Positions 1 to 7,918 of a stretch of 64,000 nt of DNA are shown here, piece after piece (the first letter of the stretch is position 1; every line of letters starts with the position of its first letter). Origin of the DNA: [Clostridium] leptum DSM 753. GTDB lineage: Bacteria > Bacillota > Clostridia > Oscillospirales > Acutalibacteraceae. The stretch covers positions 124,001 through 188,000 of the forward strand of contig DS480345.1 in assembly GCA_000154345.1 (NCBI GenBank). Direction: 5' to 3'. The notes below the pieces were generated by a model. That model made no database searches, was not told the DNA's origin, and was given only the letters and a program-made list of their open reading frames with translations. Position numbers and translations under genes: made by a program.

Positions 1-1272
1 GGCGTGAAAAATTATGTCTTAAAGCCCGTTGATCTGGACGAACTCACTGAATGTATTCAAAACGTCCGCACAGAATTGGATACCGAACAGGCCGCCTATC
101 TTAAGCAGGAAAAATTAACCCAGACATGCAGCAAAATCGAAGACCTGCTCAACCTTTTTTTCGAAGAAATGATGCGCGGCTCACTGCAAAACCAGCGGCT
201 GGTCCGGCGCATGTTCCATCTGATTTATCCCAATCTTTCTTTTGATCAGAACGCCTGCTTTTCCCTGACGCTGCATATCCGACAAAACAATCATTTTGTA
301 CGCAATCAGTGGGCGCATGGCCGCGGTGAGCTTTCCCAATACATCAACAGCTTTGCTTCCTCTTCTTCATACCGCATTGAAATAAGGATTATTTCTGATC
401 AGGATGACCGTCTTTTAGCATTCGGGCTGCTTCGGGTGCAGGTCAGCGGTTCCGCCCGCTCGGTGATTGAAAAAGATATCGCGGCGCTTTGCGACGGACT
501 TCGCACTACTTTCGGCGTACAAATCAATCTGGAAGGGCTGGAGGTCTTTTCAAGCATCCCGGCAATGCTAAGCAGCCTATCCGATGCTGGTCCGGTATCT
601 CTGCCCTGCGCCTTGGAACGGCTGGGGCTCCGGCAGAAGCAGTTTTACAGCGCTTTGCTGGAACCGGGAAAAGAACCTCAGGCCATTCAGGCAGCCGAAT
701 GCTTTGCTTCTTATTTTGAAGAGTTAGAGCCGGCTCTCGCAAAAGATGCGGCGAAAAACTTCCTCTACCCCTTATCCATCCAGCTAAAAGAAGAAGGGAT
801 TCCTCCCTTGGCCGCCTTGACGCTGGATGAAGCGTTTCTGGAGCTGGATCGAGCAGAGGATTCCGCCGCGCTGCGCGACGTTTTATTAAAAACAACCCGC
901 AGTCTTTCCGCAGTGCTGCACGGTACAAGCAGCGATTTTGTGGAACGGACCAAGGAGTATATCTTCGAGCACATCGGACAGGATCTTTCCTTAGAAGATA
1001 TTGCCGAGCATTTTTACTTAAGCCCGTCGCATTTCAGCCGCACCTTCAAAGCGCAAGCCGGCGAGACGCTGATTCGATTTATCAGCCGTTGCAAGATGGA
1101 ATATGCCGCCCAGCTGCTTTCCAACACCAATCTGAAAATTTATGATGTTTGCGAACAGGTCGGCTATAAAAGCCTTCGGCATTTCAATAAATTGTTCAAA
1201 GCATACACTGGCATGCAGCCCTCCGGTTACCGCCAGAGAATGCACATGGGAGGAGCGGGAAATGACCAGTAG
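1..1272 (+). CDS. Response regulator, YesN/AraC type (5' end outside window)
   Basis: The reading frame is already open at base 1 and begins inside a receiver domain: the first residues read GVKNYVLKPVD, the lysine-proline strand that closes a REC domain. The phospho-acceptor aspartate therefore lies to the left of the window, and the GTG at position 4 is not the true start. A long middle region has no recognisable motif. The last ~100 residues are a double helix-turn-helix of AraC type (LEDIAEHFYLSPSHFSRTFK ... DVCEQVGYKSLRHFNKLFK). The stop codon overlaps the start of the histidine kinase gene by 11 bases, so the two form a YesN/YesM-like pair. Such pairs usually control a sugar ABC transporter; none is visible here. 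Confidence 0.9.
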   Translation, partial: GVKNYVLKPVDLDELTECIQNVRTELDTEQAAYLKQEKLTQTCSKIEDLLNLFFEEMMRGSLQNQRLVRRMFHLIYPNLSFDQNACFSLTLHIRQNNHFVRNQWAHGRGELSQYINSFASSSSYRIEIRIISDQDDRLLAFGLLRVQVSGSARSVIEKDIAALCDGLRTTFGVQINLEGLEVFSSIPAMLSSLSDAGPVSLPCALERLGLRQKQFYSALLEPGKEPQAIQAAECFASYFEELEPALAKDAAKNFLYPLSIQLKEEGIPPLAALTLDEAFLELDRAEDSAALRDVLLKTTRSLSAVLHGTSSDFVERTKEYIFEHIGQDLSLEDIAEHFYLSPSHFSRTFKAQAGETLIRFISRCKMEYAAQLLSNTNLKIYDVCEQVGYKSLRHFNKLFKAYTGMQPSGYRQRMHMGGAGNDQ

Positions 1273-3025
1273 GCCAAACGTCCGGCGCATACGAAACTAT
1301 TCATTTGGAAGGGTTTTCTTCCGTAACTTACGCATGCTTATCAGCCTTGCGATTATCCCCTTGTTTTTGGTGGTTATTTTAGCTACCAACTTTCAGCATA
1401 CTGCAGTGGAAAAAGAAGTTCTCCTTTATAATTCCCGTACGGGTTCATTACTGCAAAATTCAATTAATCAGCTGATCGACAGCTGCTTAAAGCAGGCAAA
1501 TTTTCTTCTTACTGAAAATAACATTAACCTGTTTCTTATCACTCAAAAAGACGGCTATACCTTTTACCACAACGATGTGATTTATAAGCTTATGCGGGAT
1601 CAGATGCAGGCTAACAGCAACCTGCAAAGTATTTACATTTATTCGGACATCAACGGAAAATTTGTCTCGAATTACGGTGAAACCTCATTAAGCGGCTTTT
1701 TTGACACCGGGTGGCTGAATTACTACCGTGATTATAAAGGGGGCAACAGTTTTTTCTATGTTTTCCGCGACGGCACCAACAGCTATTTGCAGCCAGTCCG
1801 CTTGCTAAGCCTTTATAAAATATTGGAGCATGGCAGCGGACGGCTTGGTGTTGTGGTGTATAATATTAACTTTACTGAGTTTTCACGGGAGCTTTCTCAG
1901 TATCACGGGGATTATGACGCCGGCCTGTGCCTGTGTACGGAGGATGGCACGGTTGTAGAAAATATTTGGGGAGATACCGCCGGCCAGTGCTTGGCTCTTG
2001 GGGAATCCCCCAACGAGAATGGCTATTGGGAAAGCGGAGACACTATTGTGTACCGATTTCCAGTCAATTACACTGATCTCTATCTGTATTCCACGCTTTC
2101 CCGAAGTGCCGTGCAGCAGCGTCTGCAATCTCCGCTGAATATGACAATACTGCTGATTATGGGAGTTTTTCTCTTGGTATTTGCACTTACCGTATTTATT
2201 TCCATACGGCTGCACCTTCCTTTTAAAAAAATATTAAAAGAATTGGATTCTCCCGCCTGGCTGATGTCGAACCGAGTAGCCATCAGCCGTGATGAAGAAG
2301 CGTTTATTTTAGATTCCATCCGCAAAATGTCTCTGAAAAATGAGCAAATCACGGAAGAACTGTCCCAACGCGTCGCCCTTCTTAAACAGGCACAGGCCGT
2401 TGCGCTGCAAAGCCAAATCAATCCTCATTTTTTGCACAATACGCTGGACAGCATCAGTTGGACCGCCATCCGGCTGACCGGCGGAAAAAACAAAGCCTCT
2501 GTCATGCTCACAAAGCTGGCGCAAATTCTTAGGTATTCCCTCGACGATGTCGACACGCTGGTGCCGCTTCGCAAAGAATTAGAAAACACCCGCATTTATT
2601 TAGAGCTTCAGGAACTCCGATATAACAACTGCTTTTGTGTGGAGTGGGACATTGAAGAAACAATTTTAGATATTCACGTCATCAAAATTATCCTGCAGCC
2701 CATTGTTGAAAATGCTATCCAGCACGGTATTAAACCGCTTGGAAAGGATGGCCTTATCCATATCAGCGCAAAACCGCAAGGCAGCTTTTTACAAATTTCT
2801 ATCCGGGACAATGGGGTCGGCATTCCAGCCGAACGCCTTTCCGCAATTCAAAACGCGCTTCAATCTGATATGATTAAGCAAAATGAAGGCATTGGTATCG
2901 TAAATGTTCACCAGCGAATCCAGCTGTTTTATGGAAAGGAGTACGGCGTCAGTATTTCTTCAGAAAATGGAACCTGCGTCACAATGAATCTGCCGCTCTT
3001 GAAGGGGTCTATTTCCCAACAGTAA
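1262..3025 (+). CDS. Sensor histidine kinase, YesM type
   Basis: This is a 587-residue membrane sensor kinase partnering the preceding regulator. I chose the ATG at 1262 because GGGAGGAGCGGGA sits just upstream and it overlaps the regulator stop; a longer frame from 1142 would lie inside the regulator. A membrane segment lies at about residues 24-44, followed by an extracellular sensing region of roughly 260 residues and a second membrane segment ending in a HAMP-like stretch. The His_kinase box has QINPHFLHN (phospho-accepting His about residue 389). The ATPase part shows the N box (IVENAIQHG), DNGVGIP and GIGIVNVHQRI. The ligand is not predictable, but the family generally senses carbohydrates. 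Confidence 0.92.
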   Translation: MTSRPNVRRIRNYSFGRVFFRNLRMLISLAIIPLFLVVILATNFQHTAVEKEVLLYNSRTGSLLQNSINQLIDSCLKQANFLLTENNINLFLITQKDGYTFYHNDVIYKLMRDQMQANSNLQSIYIYSDINGKFVSNYGETSLSGFFDTGWLNYYRDYKGGNSFFYVFRDGTNSYLQPVRLLSLYKILEHGSGRLGVVVYNINFTEFSRELSQYHGDYDAGLCLCTEDGTVVENIWGDTAGQCLALGESPNENGYWESGDTIVYRFPVNYTDLYLYSTLSRSAVQQRLQSPLNMTILLIMGVFLLVFALTVFISIRLHLPFKKILKELDSPAWLMSNRVAISRDEEAFILDSIRKMSLKNEQITEELSQRVALLKQAQAVALQSQINPHFLHNTLDSISWTAIRLTGGKNKASVMLTKLAQILRYSLDDVDTLVPLRKELENTRIYLELQELRYNNCFCVEWDIEETILDIHVIKIILQPIVENAIQHGIKPLGKDGLIHISAKPQGSFLQISIRDNGVGIPAERLSAIQNALQSDMIKQNEGIGIVNVHQRIQLFYGKEYGVSISSENGTCVTMNLPLLKGSISQQ

Positions 3026-3051
3026 TGTCTGATTTCTTAAAACACTTTGCA

Positions 3052-3093
3052 CATACACAAGGCGGCAGAATAAAATCTGCCGCCTTGTGTATG
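3052..3093 (+). terminator. Terminator-like hairpin after the two-component pair
   Basis: A perfect 18-bp stem (3052-3069 against 3076-3093) with a 6-base loop ATAAAA lies 27 bases after the kinase stop. The following TCTTTTATTT is only a modest T tract, so termination may be partial or bidirectional. Confidence 0.75.
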
Positions 3094-3730
3094 AGACGTG
3101 TCTTTTATTTATCCTAATCCGTTGTTCTCCGAAAGTCGCGCTGGAGATTCAATTTCTTCTGTCCTGTCAAATGAAAAAACTCGCCGCCCAGTGTTCATAC
3201 GGTTTCGCGGCGTTTTCTGATTTGTCATGGCGGATAGCACTATGCTAACAGTAGCCACCGGAGAGTTCCTGCGAGACCAATGCCTGGGACAATCCCGTCG
3301 TCGCTTTCGGCCGGCAATTCTTTTGTGTGTGGGAAAATTACGCCCCGGATCATTCCTCTATTGGCGGTAAACGGATTGCCGCTCAAGGCAATCTGCCTTC
3401 GCAGTGTAAAGTTTATGTCGCTGGCTTTCGCTGCGAAATCTTTGTAATCGAGATTGATAAGATAAAATAAATTTCGCAAAAATAAAGGAGACATGGTTTG
3501 CGGAACTCTTGTCTATTTCAAATTTGTGATAACTTGTACGATTTGAATTATCAGTGGATTATATTTTATTGGGCCGGGCAACTTTGGAGCACTTGTCGAA
3601 CCCTATTCAAAAAGGTGTAGTAGTGATCAGATCAGCTATGGTATTTCATTCTTATATTCTGTGCGGCAGTAATTATATGTGCAATACTTTTGAACAAGCA
3701 AAAATCCAAATAGGTCGGAGGACAAAGGTT
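3094..3730. other. AT-rich remnant region without a confident gene
   Basis: I see no intact gene here. Short open frames exist: an 84-codon minus frame at 3240-3494 with no ribosome-binding site, and a 17-codon plus frame starting at 3493 behind AAAGGAGAC. From 3554 a plus frame runs in phase into the KTR gene, and its upstream residues (DYILLGRATLEHLS) look like the tail of a regulator rather than part of the KTR protein. The region reads as decayed mobile-element DNA. Confidence 0.5.
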
Positions 3731-3919
3731 TTGAATAAAACAGAATGGATATTATGCCCTATCTGCGGTAATAAGACTCGCACAATGATACGGGAAGATA
3801 CGGAATTAAGAAACTTCCCTCTCTATTGCCCTAAATGTAAGTGGGAAGCACTAATTGAAACAACGGATTTATATATAACTGTTCTCAAAGGGCCAGACGC
3901 AGAGCCGACGAGCTTGTGA
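3731..3919 (+). CDS. Cysteine-rich KTR domain protein (conjugative-element type)
   Basis: A 62-residue protein beginning LNKTEWILCPICGNKTRT. Two CxxC pairs (CPIC near residue 9 and CPKC near residue 31) would bind zinc, and the KTR triplet follows the first pair. I chose the TTG at 3731 because GGAGG lies 9 bases upstream; the same frame is open further upstream to 3554 but without family-like residues. This small family is recurrent in Tn916-like and related integrative elements of Firmicutes, where its function is unknown. Its AT-rich composition differs from the flanking chromosome, which supports transfer. No integrase or conjugation genes accompany it, so it is a leftover. Confidence 0.75.
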   Translation: MNKTEWILCPICGNKTRTMIREDTELRNFPLYCPKCKWEALIETTDLYITVLKGPDAEPTSL

Positions 3920-3947
3920 GTAATCACAGCCATCGGCTCTTTGTATT
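3901..3947 (+). terminator. Probable terminator of the KTR gene
   Basis: AGAGCCGA (3901-3908) pairs with TCGGCTCT (3933-3940), followed by TTGTATTT. The stem begins inside the last codons of the KTR gene. Confidence 0.45.
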
Positions 3948-4158
3948 TGGATAAACCCACCAAACAAAAAACGACGCTTTAGTGGGTTGCTCTGTCACGT
4001 CTGAACAAGATTATCACTGCCCTCTAATCCCGTTTTGAGTTTGGAGGGGTTTAATTATATCATAAAGTCCAATCATTTTACAGTCGGAAGATATATTACT
4101 ACCTGCTTAGTCATATCTATGCTACCATATCCTTATAAAACCATATAAGGAGGTTTCA

Positions 4159-4455
4159 ATGAAATTTACAAAAGAAGAAAAGCAGGCATTTGTCAAGCAC
4201 TATCAAAACGGTGAAACAGTACTCCAAATTTGTAACAAAAATAAGATACCGAGAAGCACCTTTTATAGGTGGATACAGAACTACCAGCGGACTGTGACCA
4301 AAACAGGTACAGTCATCACTCCGCAGGAATTTTCGAGTTTAAAAAGAAAAGTTGAAAGCTTTGGAATCACTGTATGGTCAATTCAGCGTACATACCTTAT
4401 GCGAAGCACTGGAGGTTCCTCGTGGTACTTTTTACAATCATATTTTTCGGAATAA
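4159..4455 (+). pseudogene. IS3-family transposase, OrfA part, truncated
   Basis: The first ~65 residues are a genuine helix-turn-helix module (KFTKEEKQAFVKHYQNGE ... RSTFYRWIQNYQ) of the kind that begins IS3-family transposases. The frame passes SSLKRKVE and then runs into out-of-phase sequence, ending at 4455. In close relatives SSLKRKVE is followed by about 25 residues of leucine-zipper-like linker before the LKALESLYGQ segment. Here that linker is absent and the following segment is in the +1 phase. Relative to OrfA the OrfB frame is +1, so a normal IS3 -1 frameshift would not rescue it. Confidence 0.75.
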
Positions 4456-5230
4456 ACAAAGTGACACACTTGCAGCTAAACGCCTGGAACAACTAAAAGT
4501 GCAGATACAGAATATTTATAATGATAGCGAACAAATTCACGGCGCGGAAAAAATCGCAGCGATACTTCACACGAAAAGAATTAAGGCCAGTGAAAAATAC
4601 GTTTCTGAAATTATGAAAGAAATAGGAATCAGCAGTGTTGGTATCACAGCAAAGCAAGACTATAAGAAATGGGAAAAAGGAAAGAACAGAAATTTTTTAC
4701 ATCAACAATTTCATACAGACCGACCGAATCAAGTCTGGGTCAGCGACATCACAATTTTTAAGTTTAGCGATAAATATTACTATCTTTGTGCTATTATCGA
4801 CCTATTCTCACGAAAGATCATTTCTTATCGGATATCGCAGAGCAGTAGTACGCAACTGCTCACCAAAACTTTTAGGCAGGCTTATTCGGAAAGGAAACCA
4901 GAAACAGGACTCATGTTTCACAGTGATCGGGGGACGCAGTATATTTCCTATACGTTTGTGCGTTTATTGGAGACACTTGGAGTTAAACAATCTCTTTCCC
5001 GAACCGGGCGACCCCATGATAATGCTGTTTCAGAAGCATTCTTTTCCATTCTTAAAAAGGAGGAACTGTATCGCAGGCATTACAAATCTGAAATAGATAT
5101 GATACAGGGTATCCATCGTTTTATTAACTTTTATAACAATGAACGTCCTCATTCTACATTACAATATAAGACTCCAGTGCAGAAAGAGCAGGAATACTGG
5201 GATAAAAAGAAAGAATCCTCATTAAAATGA
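4343..5230 (+). pseudogene. IS3-family transposase, OrfB integrase part
   Basis: This frame is open from the KEKLKALESLYGQ segment at 4343 onward; an in-frame TAA at 4340 blocks it upstream. It carries HTH_21 (residues ~10-90) and an rve integrase core with the DDE triad: aspartate in WVSDITIF, aspartate in HSDRGTQY and glutamate in NAVSEAF, with the IS3-typical 35-residue spacing between the last two. The catalytic part looks intact, but it has no good start codon (only TTG at 4352) and no proper link to OrfA. It is best read as part of a single transposase gene broken by an internal deletion. Confidence 0.75.
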
Positions 5231-5425
5231 GAATTCCGGGTTCGGAATAGATACATTTGATTGTTTTTACAACCCATTTTTCTGTTTTTTGCTTTTTGAT
5301 GTCCCATTTCTATAAAAAGAGGTAAACCTCGAAAAATGGCTTAAACGCTGGGCTTTCGCATAGAAAAAGAGGCCGGAATCTGGAATGTCTCATTTTTGAG
5401 TTCCAAATTTCGACCTCTGTTCACT

Positions 5426-5502
5426 TGGCGCGCTTGGAGGGACTCGAACCCCCGACCTACTGGTTCGTAGCCAGTCACTCTATCCAGCTGAGCTACAAGC
5501 GC
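5426..5502 (-). tRNA. tRNA-Arg (anticodon ACG)
   Basis: Read on the minus strand, a complete cloverleaf begins GCGCTTGTAGCTCAG. It has a 7-bp acceptor stem, a D arm, anticodon loop CTACGAA (anticodon ACG), the T arm GGGGGTTCGAGTCCCTC and an encoded CCA end at 5428-5426. The 3' end faces the mobile-element island at 3.1-5.3 kb, which is the usual side for tRNA-targeting integrases, but I found no repeat of the tRNA 3' end on the far side of the island. Confidence 0.97.
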
Positions 5503-5618
5503 ATTTTTGACTGCCGTAATATAATACCACATTCGAGAATAAAATGCAAGAGTCCCCTCGGAAAAATTTCTATTCCATCATAGAAACTAACCGCAATTGG
5601 CCTACATCGCGGCAACTC

Positions 5619-5647
5619 TTGACAAACCTCTTTTCCTATATTATAAT
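5619..5647 (+). promoter_or_regulatory. Consensus sigma-A promoter
   Basis: TTGACA (5619-5624) and TATAAT (5642-5647) are separated by exactly 17 bases. Transcription would start near 5654 and leave a leader of about 110 bases before the membrane protein gene. Confidence 0.9.
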
Positions 5648-5653
5648 TTAATA

Positions 5654-5743
5654 AAATAATTGTAATCCAGCTGTCACCGGACAGGCAAAGCGTTAAAATT
5701 ACACCGTAGGTCTTAGTGGTGTAATTTTAGCGCTTATTTTTTT
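5654..5743 (+). promoter_or_regulatory. Attenuator-like leader, unassigned class
   Basis: The leader ends in an 18-bp terminator stem (5688-5705 with 5718-5735, one G-T pair) followed by seven T residues (5737-5743), yet the gene starts only 22 bases later. Upstream, CTGTC-ACCG-GACAG (5671-5684) forms a small hairpin. TGTAAT (5661-5666) can pair with ATTACA (5698-5703), which is part of the left terminator arm. These pairings are mutually exclusive, as expected for an antiterminator. I do not recognise a described riboswitch consensus. Confidence 0.6.
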
Positions 5744-5765
5744 ACTTTATTAGGAGGGAAGCTTT

Positions 5766-6452
5766 ATGTTGCTTCTATTAGGCGCTGCGATCACTGCCAG
5801 CTTTTTCGACAGCCTCAATCCATCTGCCATTGCGGAACAAATCTTACTGCAGACTATGGTCAGGAACAAGCGCCATATTTTGTTTTTCATCGCCGGTATT
5901 GGGTTTGCCAATCTAGCTATGGGCTTAGCTATTTATTACGGCGCAGCCAACTGGGCATCACAGGCCTATTCCGCCATAACAGCAGCTTATCCACTATATG
6001 TTTATGGTGCGGAAACAGCGGCCGGCTTGTTGTTTCTCGGTCTTGGGATCAGACTGATCGTCAAAACCAGCCGCAGCCAAAGCAGCGGCGGCAAAGAGGA
6101 AAGAGCCGCTCCAAAGCCTCCCGCACAGCTTGCGCCTCTGCCGCTGTTTTTGATGGGCGCTGCCTTTTGCTTCGTGGAGTTGACCAGCGCCCTGCCGTAT
6201 TTTGGATTCTTGGCTCTGCTAGCGGGTTATCAGTTGATATTTCCGTTAGTCTTTGCTTTTATCCTGTTGTATAATTTTATTTATATTCTGCCGCTGCTCC
6301 TGCTCTACTGGGGATACCGCAGACTTCAGGGAACAAAGGCAATTCAGCGGCTGGAAAGTCTTCTCAGTAAAGTCTCATTGTATATTGTTCCCTGCGCTAT
6401 AAGCCTATTCAGCGCTGTATTAGTTTTTCACGGCATAAACGCCCTGCTATAG
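5766..6452 (+). CDS. GAP/LysE-like polytopic membrane protein
   Basis: A 228-residue protein with about six membrane segments and a charged central loop (about residues 100-120, rich in K, R and E). The start DSLNPSAIAEQ is the Asn-Pro motif seen in the first helix of LysE-like, CcdA-like and GAP (SfLAP) exporters, so a small-molecule or ion exporter is likely. No redox-active cysteine pair of the CcdA type is visible in helix 1. The ATG at 5766 follows TTAGGAGGGAAGC. The gene stands alone between its own promoter-attenuator leader and the thiamine operon. The substrate is unknown; the leader suggests expression tied to a specific signal. Confidence 0.65.
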   Translation: MLLLLGAAITASFFDSLNPSAIAEQILLQTMVRNKRHILFFIAGIGFANLAMGLAIYYGAANWASQAYSAITAAYPLYVYGAETAAGLLFLGLGIRLIVKTSRSQSSGGKEERAAPKPPAQLAPLPLFLMGAAFCFVELTSALPYFGFLALLAGYQLIFPLVFAFILLYNFIYILPLLLLYWGYRRLQGTKAIQRLESLLSKVSLYIVPCAISLFSAVLVFHGINALL

Positions 6453-6632
6453 GAACAGTCTGTATCTGAGACGGGACAATGGGCCGCGGTCCCCCTTGGC
6501 TTGCTTTTACCGATCTGCCTGCGTTATACTTTTCTGTGCTGTGTTCTTTTTTCACTTCTCCCCCCTTCCTGCCTGAGGCTTTTTAGCGCTTGCCCGTCAG
6601 CGGGGAACACTATATTTTTTGTCGGCAGTCTA

Positions 6633-6661
6633 TTGACAATCAATCACTTTTGCATTATCAT
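6633..6661 (+). promoter_or_regulatory. Promoter of the thiamine-uptake operon
   Basis: TTGACA (6633-6638), 17-base spacer, TATCAT (6656-6661). A start near 6668 places the TPP riboswitch at the 5' end of the transcript. Confidence 0.85.
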
Positions 6662-6682
6662 TATGTTGGTTTTGAAAATAGA

Positions 6683-6770
6683 ATACCGGGGTGCTGAGAA
6701 AATCGGCTGAGAGCAGGCTGAAGCCTGAAACCCTTAACTTGATCCGGGTAATGCCGGCGTAAGGAATCAA
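6683..6770 (+). promoter_or_regulatory. TPP riboswitch (THI element)
   Basis: The conserved blocks of the THI box are all present in order: CCGGGGTGCT, GGCTGAGAG, ACCCTTAACTTGATC, and CCGGGTAATGCCGGCGTAAGGA. It lies between the promoter and a strong terminator, so it should switch off the downstream uptake genes by transcription termination when thiamine pyrophosphate is plentiful. Confidence 0.96.
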
Positions 6771-6802
6771 AAGCAAAAAGGAAATTCCCTTTGCTGTTAT
6801 TA

Positions 6803-6840
6803 TGCCGTCCGCATCCCGCGGATGGCATTTTTTATTTTTA
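6803..6840 (+). terminator. Riboswitch-controlled terminator
   Basis: TGCCGTCCGC (6803-6812) pairs with GCGGATGGCA (6818-6827) with one G-T pair, followed by TTTTTTATTTTT. It is the expression platform of the TPP riboswitch. Confidence 0.9.
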
Positions 6841-6876
6841 ACATTGATCTTATTTTAGTAAGGAGATGGAGTTCTT

Positions 6877-7173
6877 ATGAACGCAAGCGTAGCAATCCAG
6901 GTTCTTCCCACCGTAACCTCCGATGAAGAGGTTGTCCGTATTGTCGATGAGGTCATCGCCTATATTAAAAGCACGGGCAATTCCTGCTATGTGGGCCCCT
7001 TTGAAACCACTATTGAGGGAGATTACGACGAGTTAATGGATATTGTGAAGGAATGTCAGCATATCGCCGTCAAGGCGGGCTGTCCCGCGCTGATGTCCTA
7101 TGTAAAAATCAGCTATAAGCCAAATGGCGAGGTGCTTACCATTGACCAGAAAGTTACGAAGCATCACCAATAA
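6877..7173 (+). CDS. Thiamine-binding YkoF/MTH1187-family protein
   Basis: A 98-residue soluble protein (ASVAIQVLPTVTSDEEVVRIVDEV) matching the small ferredoxin-like thiamine-binding family PF01910 that includes MTH1187 and the halves of YkoF. It is the first gene behind the TPP riboswitch, with AAGGAGATGG as ribosome-binding site, and its end overlaps the permease gene. In related operons such proteins are thought to bind thiamine or its pyrimidine precursor in the cytoplasm and help transfer it from the transporter. The role in uptake is inferred from family and context. Confidence 0.88.
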   Translation: MNASVAIQVLPTVTSDEEVVRIVDEVIAYIKSTGNSCYVGPFETTIEGDYDELMDIVKECQHIAVKAGCPALMSYVKISYKPNGEVLTIDQKVTKHHQ

Positions 7174-7918
7174 ACTGTCTGCGGCTATTTTGCTCTGTCT
7201 GCTTCTCATTTTGTGGCAGGCCGTGTCTGACCTTGATCTGGTGCCGAAATTCATGTTTCCCTCTCCGGTGGATGTGGGAGCTGCCTTTGTGGAGGACTTC
7301 CCCATTCTGATGGCTAACTCCGGCACCACTTTGGCGGAGGGCTTTCTGGGCCTTGGTCTTGGAATTGCCCTGGCTTTCGTGACAGCGGTCCTTATGGACC
7401 GGTACCGATTCCTATATAAATCCCTGTATCCTATTTTAGTGATCACTCAGACGATCCCCACCGTGGCCATCGCGCCGCTGCTGGTGCTCTGGATGGGCTA
7501 TGACATGGCTCCCAAAATTGCCCTGGTAGTCATCGTCTGCTTCTTTCCCATGGCGGTCGGCCTGCTCGACGGATTCCGGTCTGCGGATCAGGATACCGTC
7601 AATCTGCTCAGGTCTATGGGTGCCTCAAAGGGACAGATCTTCCGGCTGGTAAAGCTTCCCTCATCCCTGGGACGGTTCTTTTCCAGCCTCCGGGTCTCTG
7701 TGTCCTACTCTATTGTCGGCGCGGTGATCGCCGAATGGCTGGGCGGAAACAGCGGTCTGGGCGTCTACATGACGCGGGTGCGGAAGTCCTACGCCTTTGA
7801 CAAAATGTTTGCCGTTATTGTTTTAATTTCCCTGATCAGCCTGCTGCTCATGTGGCTGGTCTCGATGATTCAACGGCTGTGTATGCCTTATGAAAAATAT
7901 GGAGGAAACCAATCATGA
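7142..7918 (+). CDS. thiX: ABC transporter permease, thiamine/HMP precursor uptake
   Basis: A binding-protein-dependent transport permease with about six membrane helices and the EAA-loop signature near GASKGQIFRLVKLPSSL. It is of the SsuC/TauC/ThiX type (PF00528). I favour the TTG at 7142, because GAGG lies nine bases upstream; the ATG at 7124 has no ribosome-binding site. Either way it overlaps the upstream gene and its stop overlaps the next start as ATGA. Clustering with an NMT1/THI5-type binding protein under a TPP riboswitch points to uptake of the thiamine pyrimidine (HMP or formylaminopyrimidine) rather than sulfonates. Confidence 0.88.
   Translation: MTRKLRSITNKLSAAILLCLLLILWQAVSDLDLVPKFMFPSPVDVGAAFVEDFPILMANSGTTLAEGFLGLGLGIALAFVTAVLMDRYRFLYKSLYPILVITQTIPTVAIAPLLVLWMGYDMAPKIALVVIVCFFPMAVGLLDGFRSADQDTVNLLRSMGASKGQIFRLVKLPSSLGRFFSSLRVSVSYSIVGAVIAEWLGGNSGLGVYMTRVRKSYAFDKMFAVIVLISLISLLLMWLVSMIQRLCMPYEKYGGNQS

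Larger units (their letters stand above)
4142..5330 (+). mobile_element. Defective IS3-family insertion sequence
   Basis: An OrfA-like helix-turn-helix frame and an OrfB-like DDE integrase frame lie in the IS3 arrangement behind a strong ribosome-binding site (AAGGAGG at 4147-4153). The two frames are joined wrongly (see the two pseudogene entries), so transposase should not be made. I could not find convincing terminal inverted repeats, so the outer limits are approximate. The DNA is AT-rich compared with the chromosome. Confidence 0.75.

Noticed and set aside
3240..3494. An 84-codon minus-strand frame in the AT-rich island
   Set aside because: No ribosome-binding site and no recognisable family; likely remnant DNA.
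5426..5502. The tRNA-Arg 3' end as a proven attachment site
   Set aside because: No matching direct repeat of the tRNA end was found on the far side of the mobile-element scar and no integrase gene is present.
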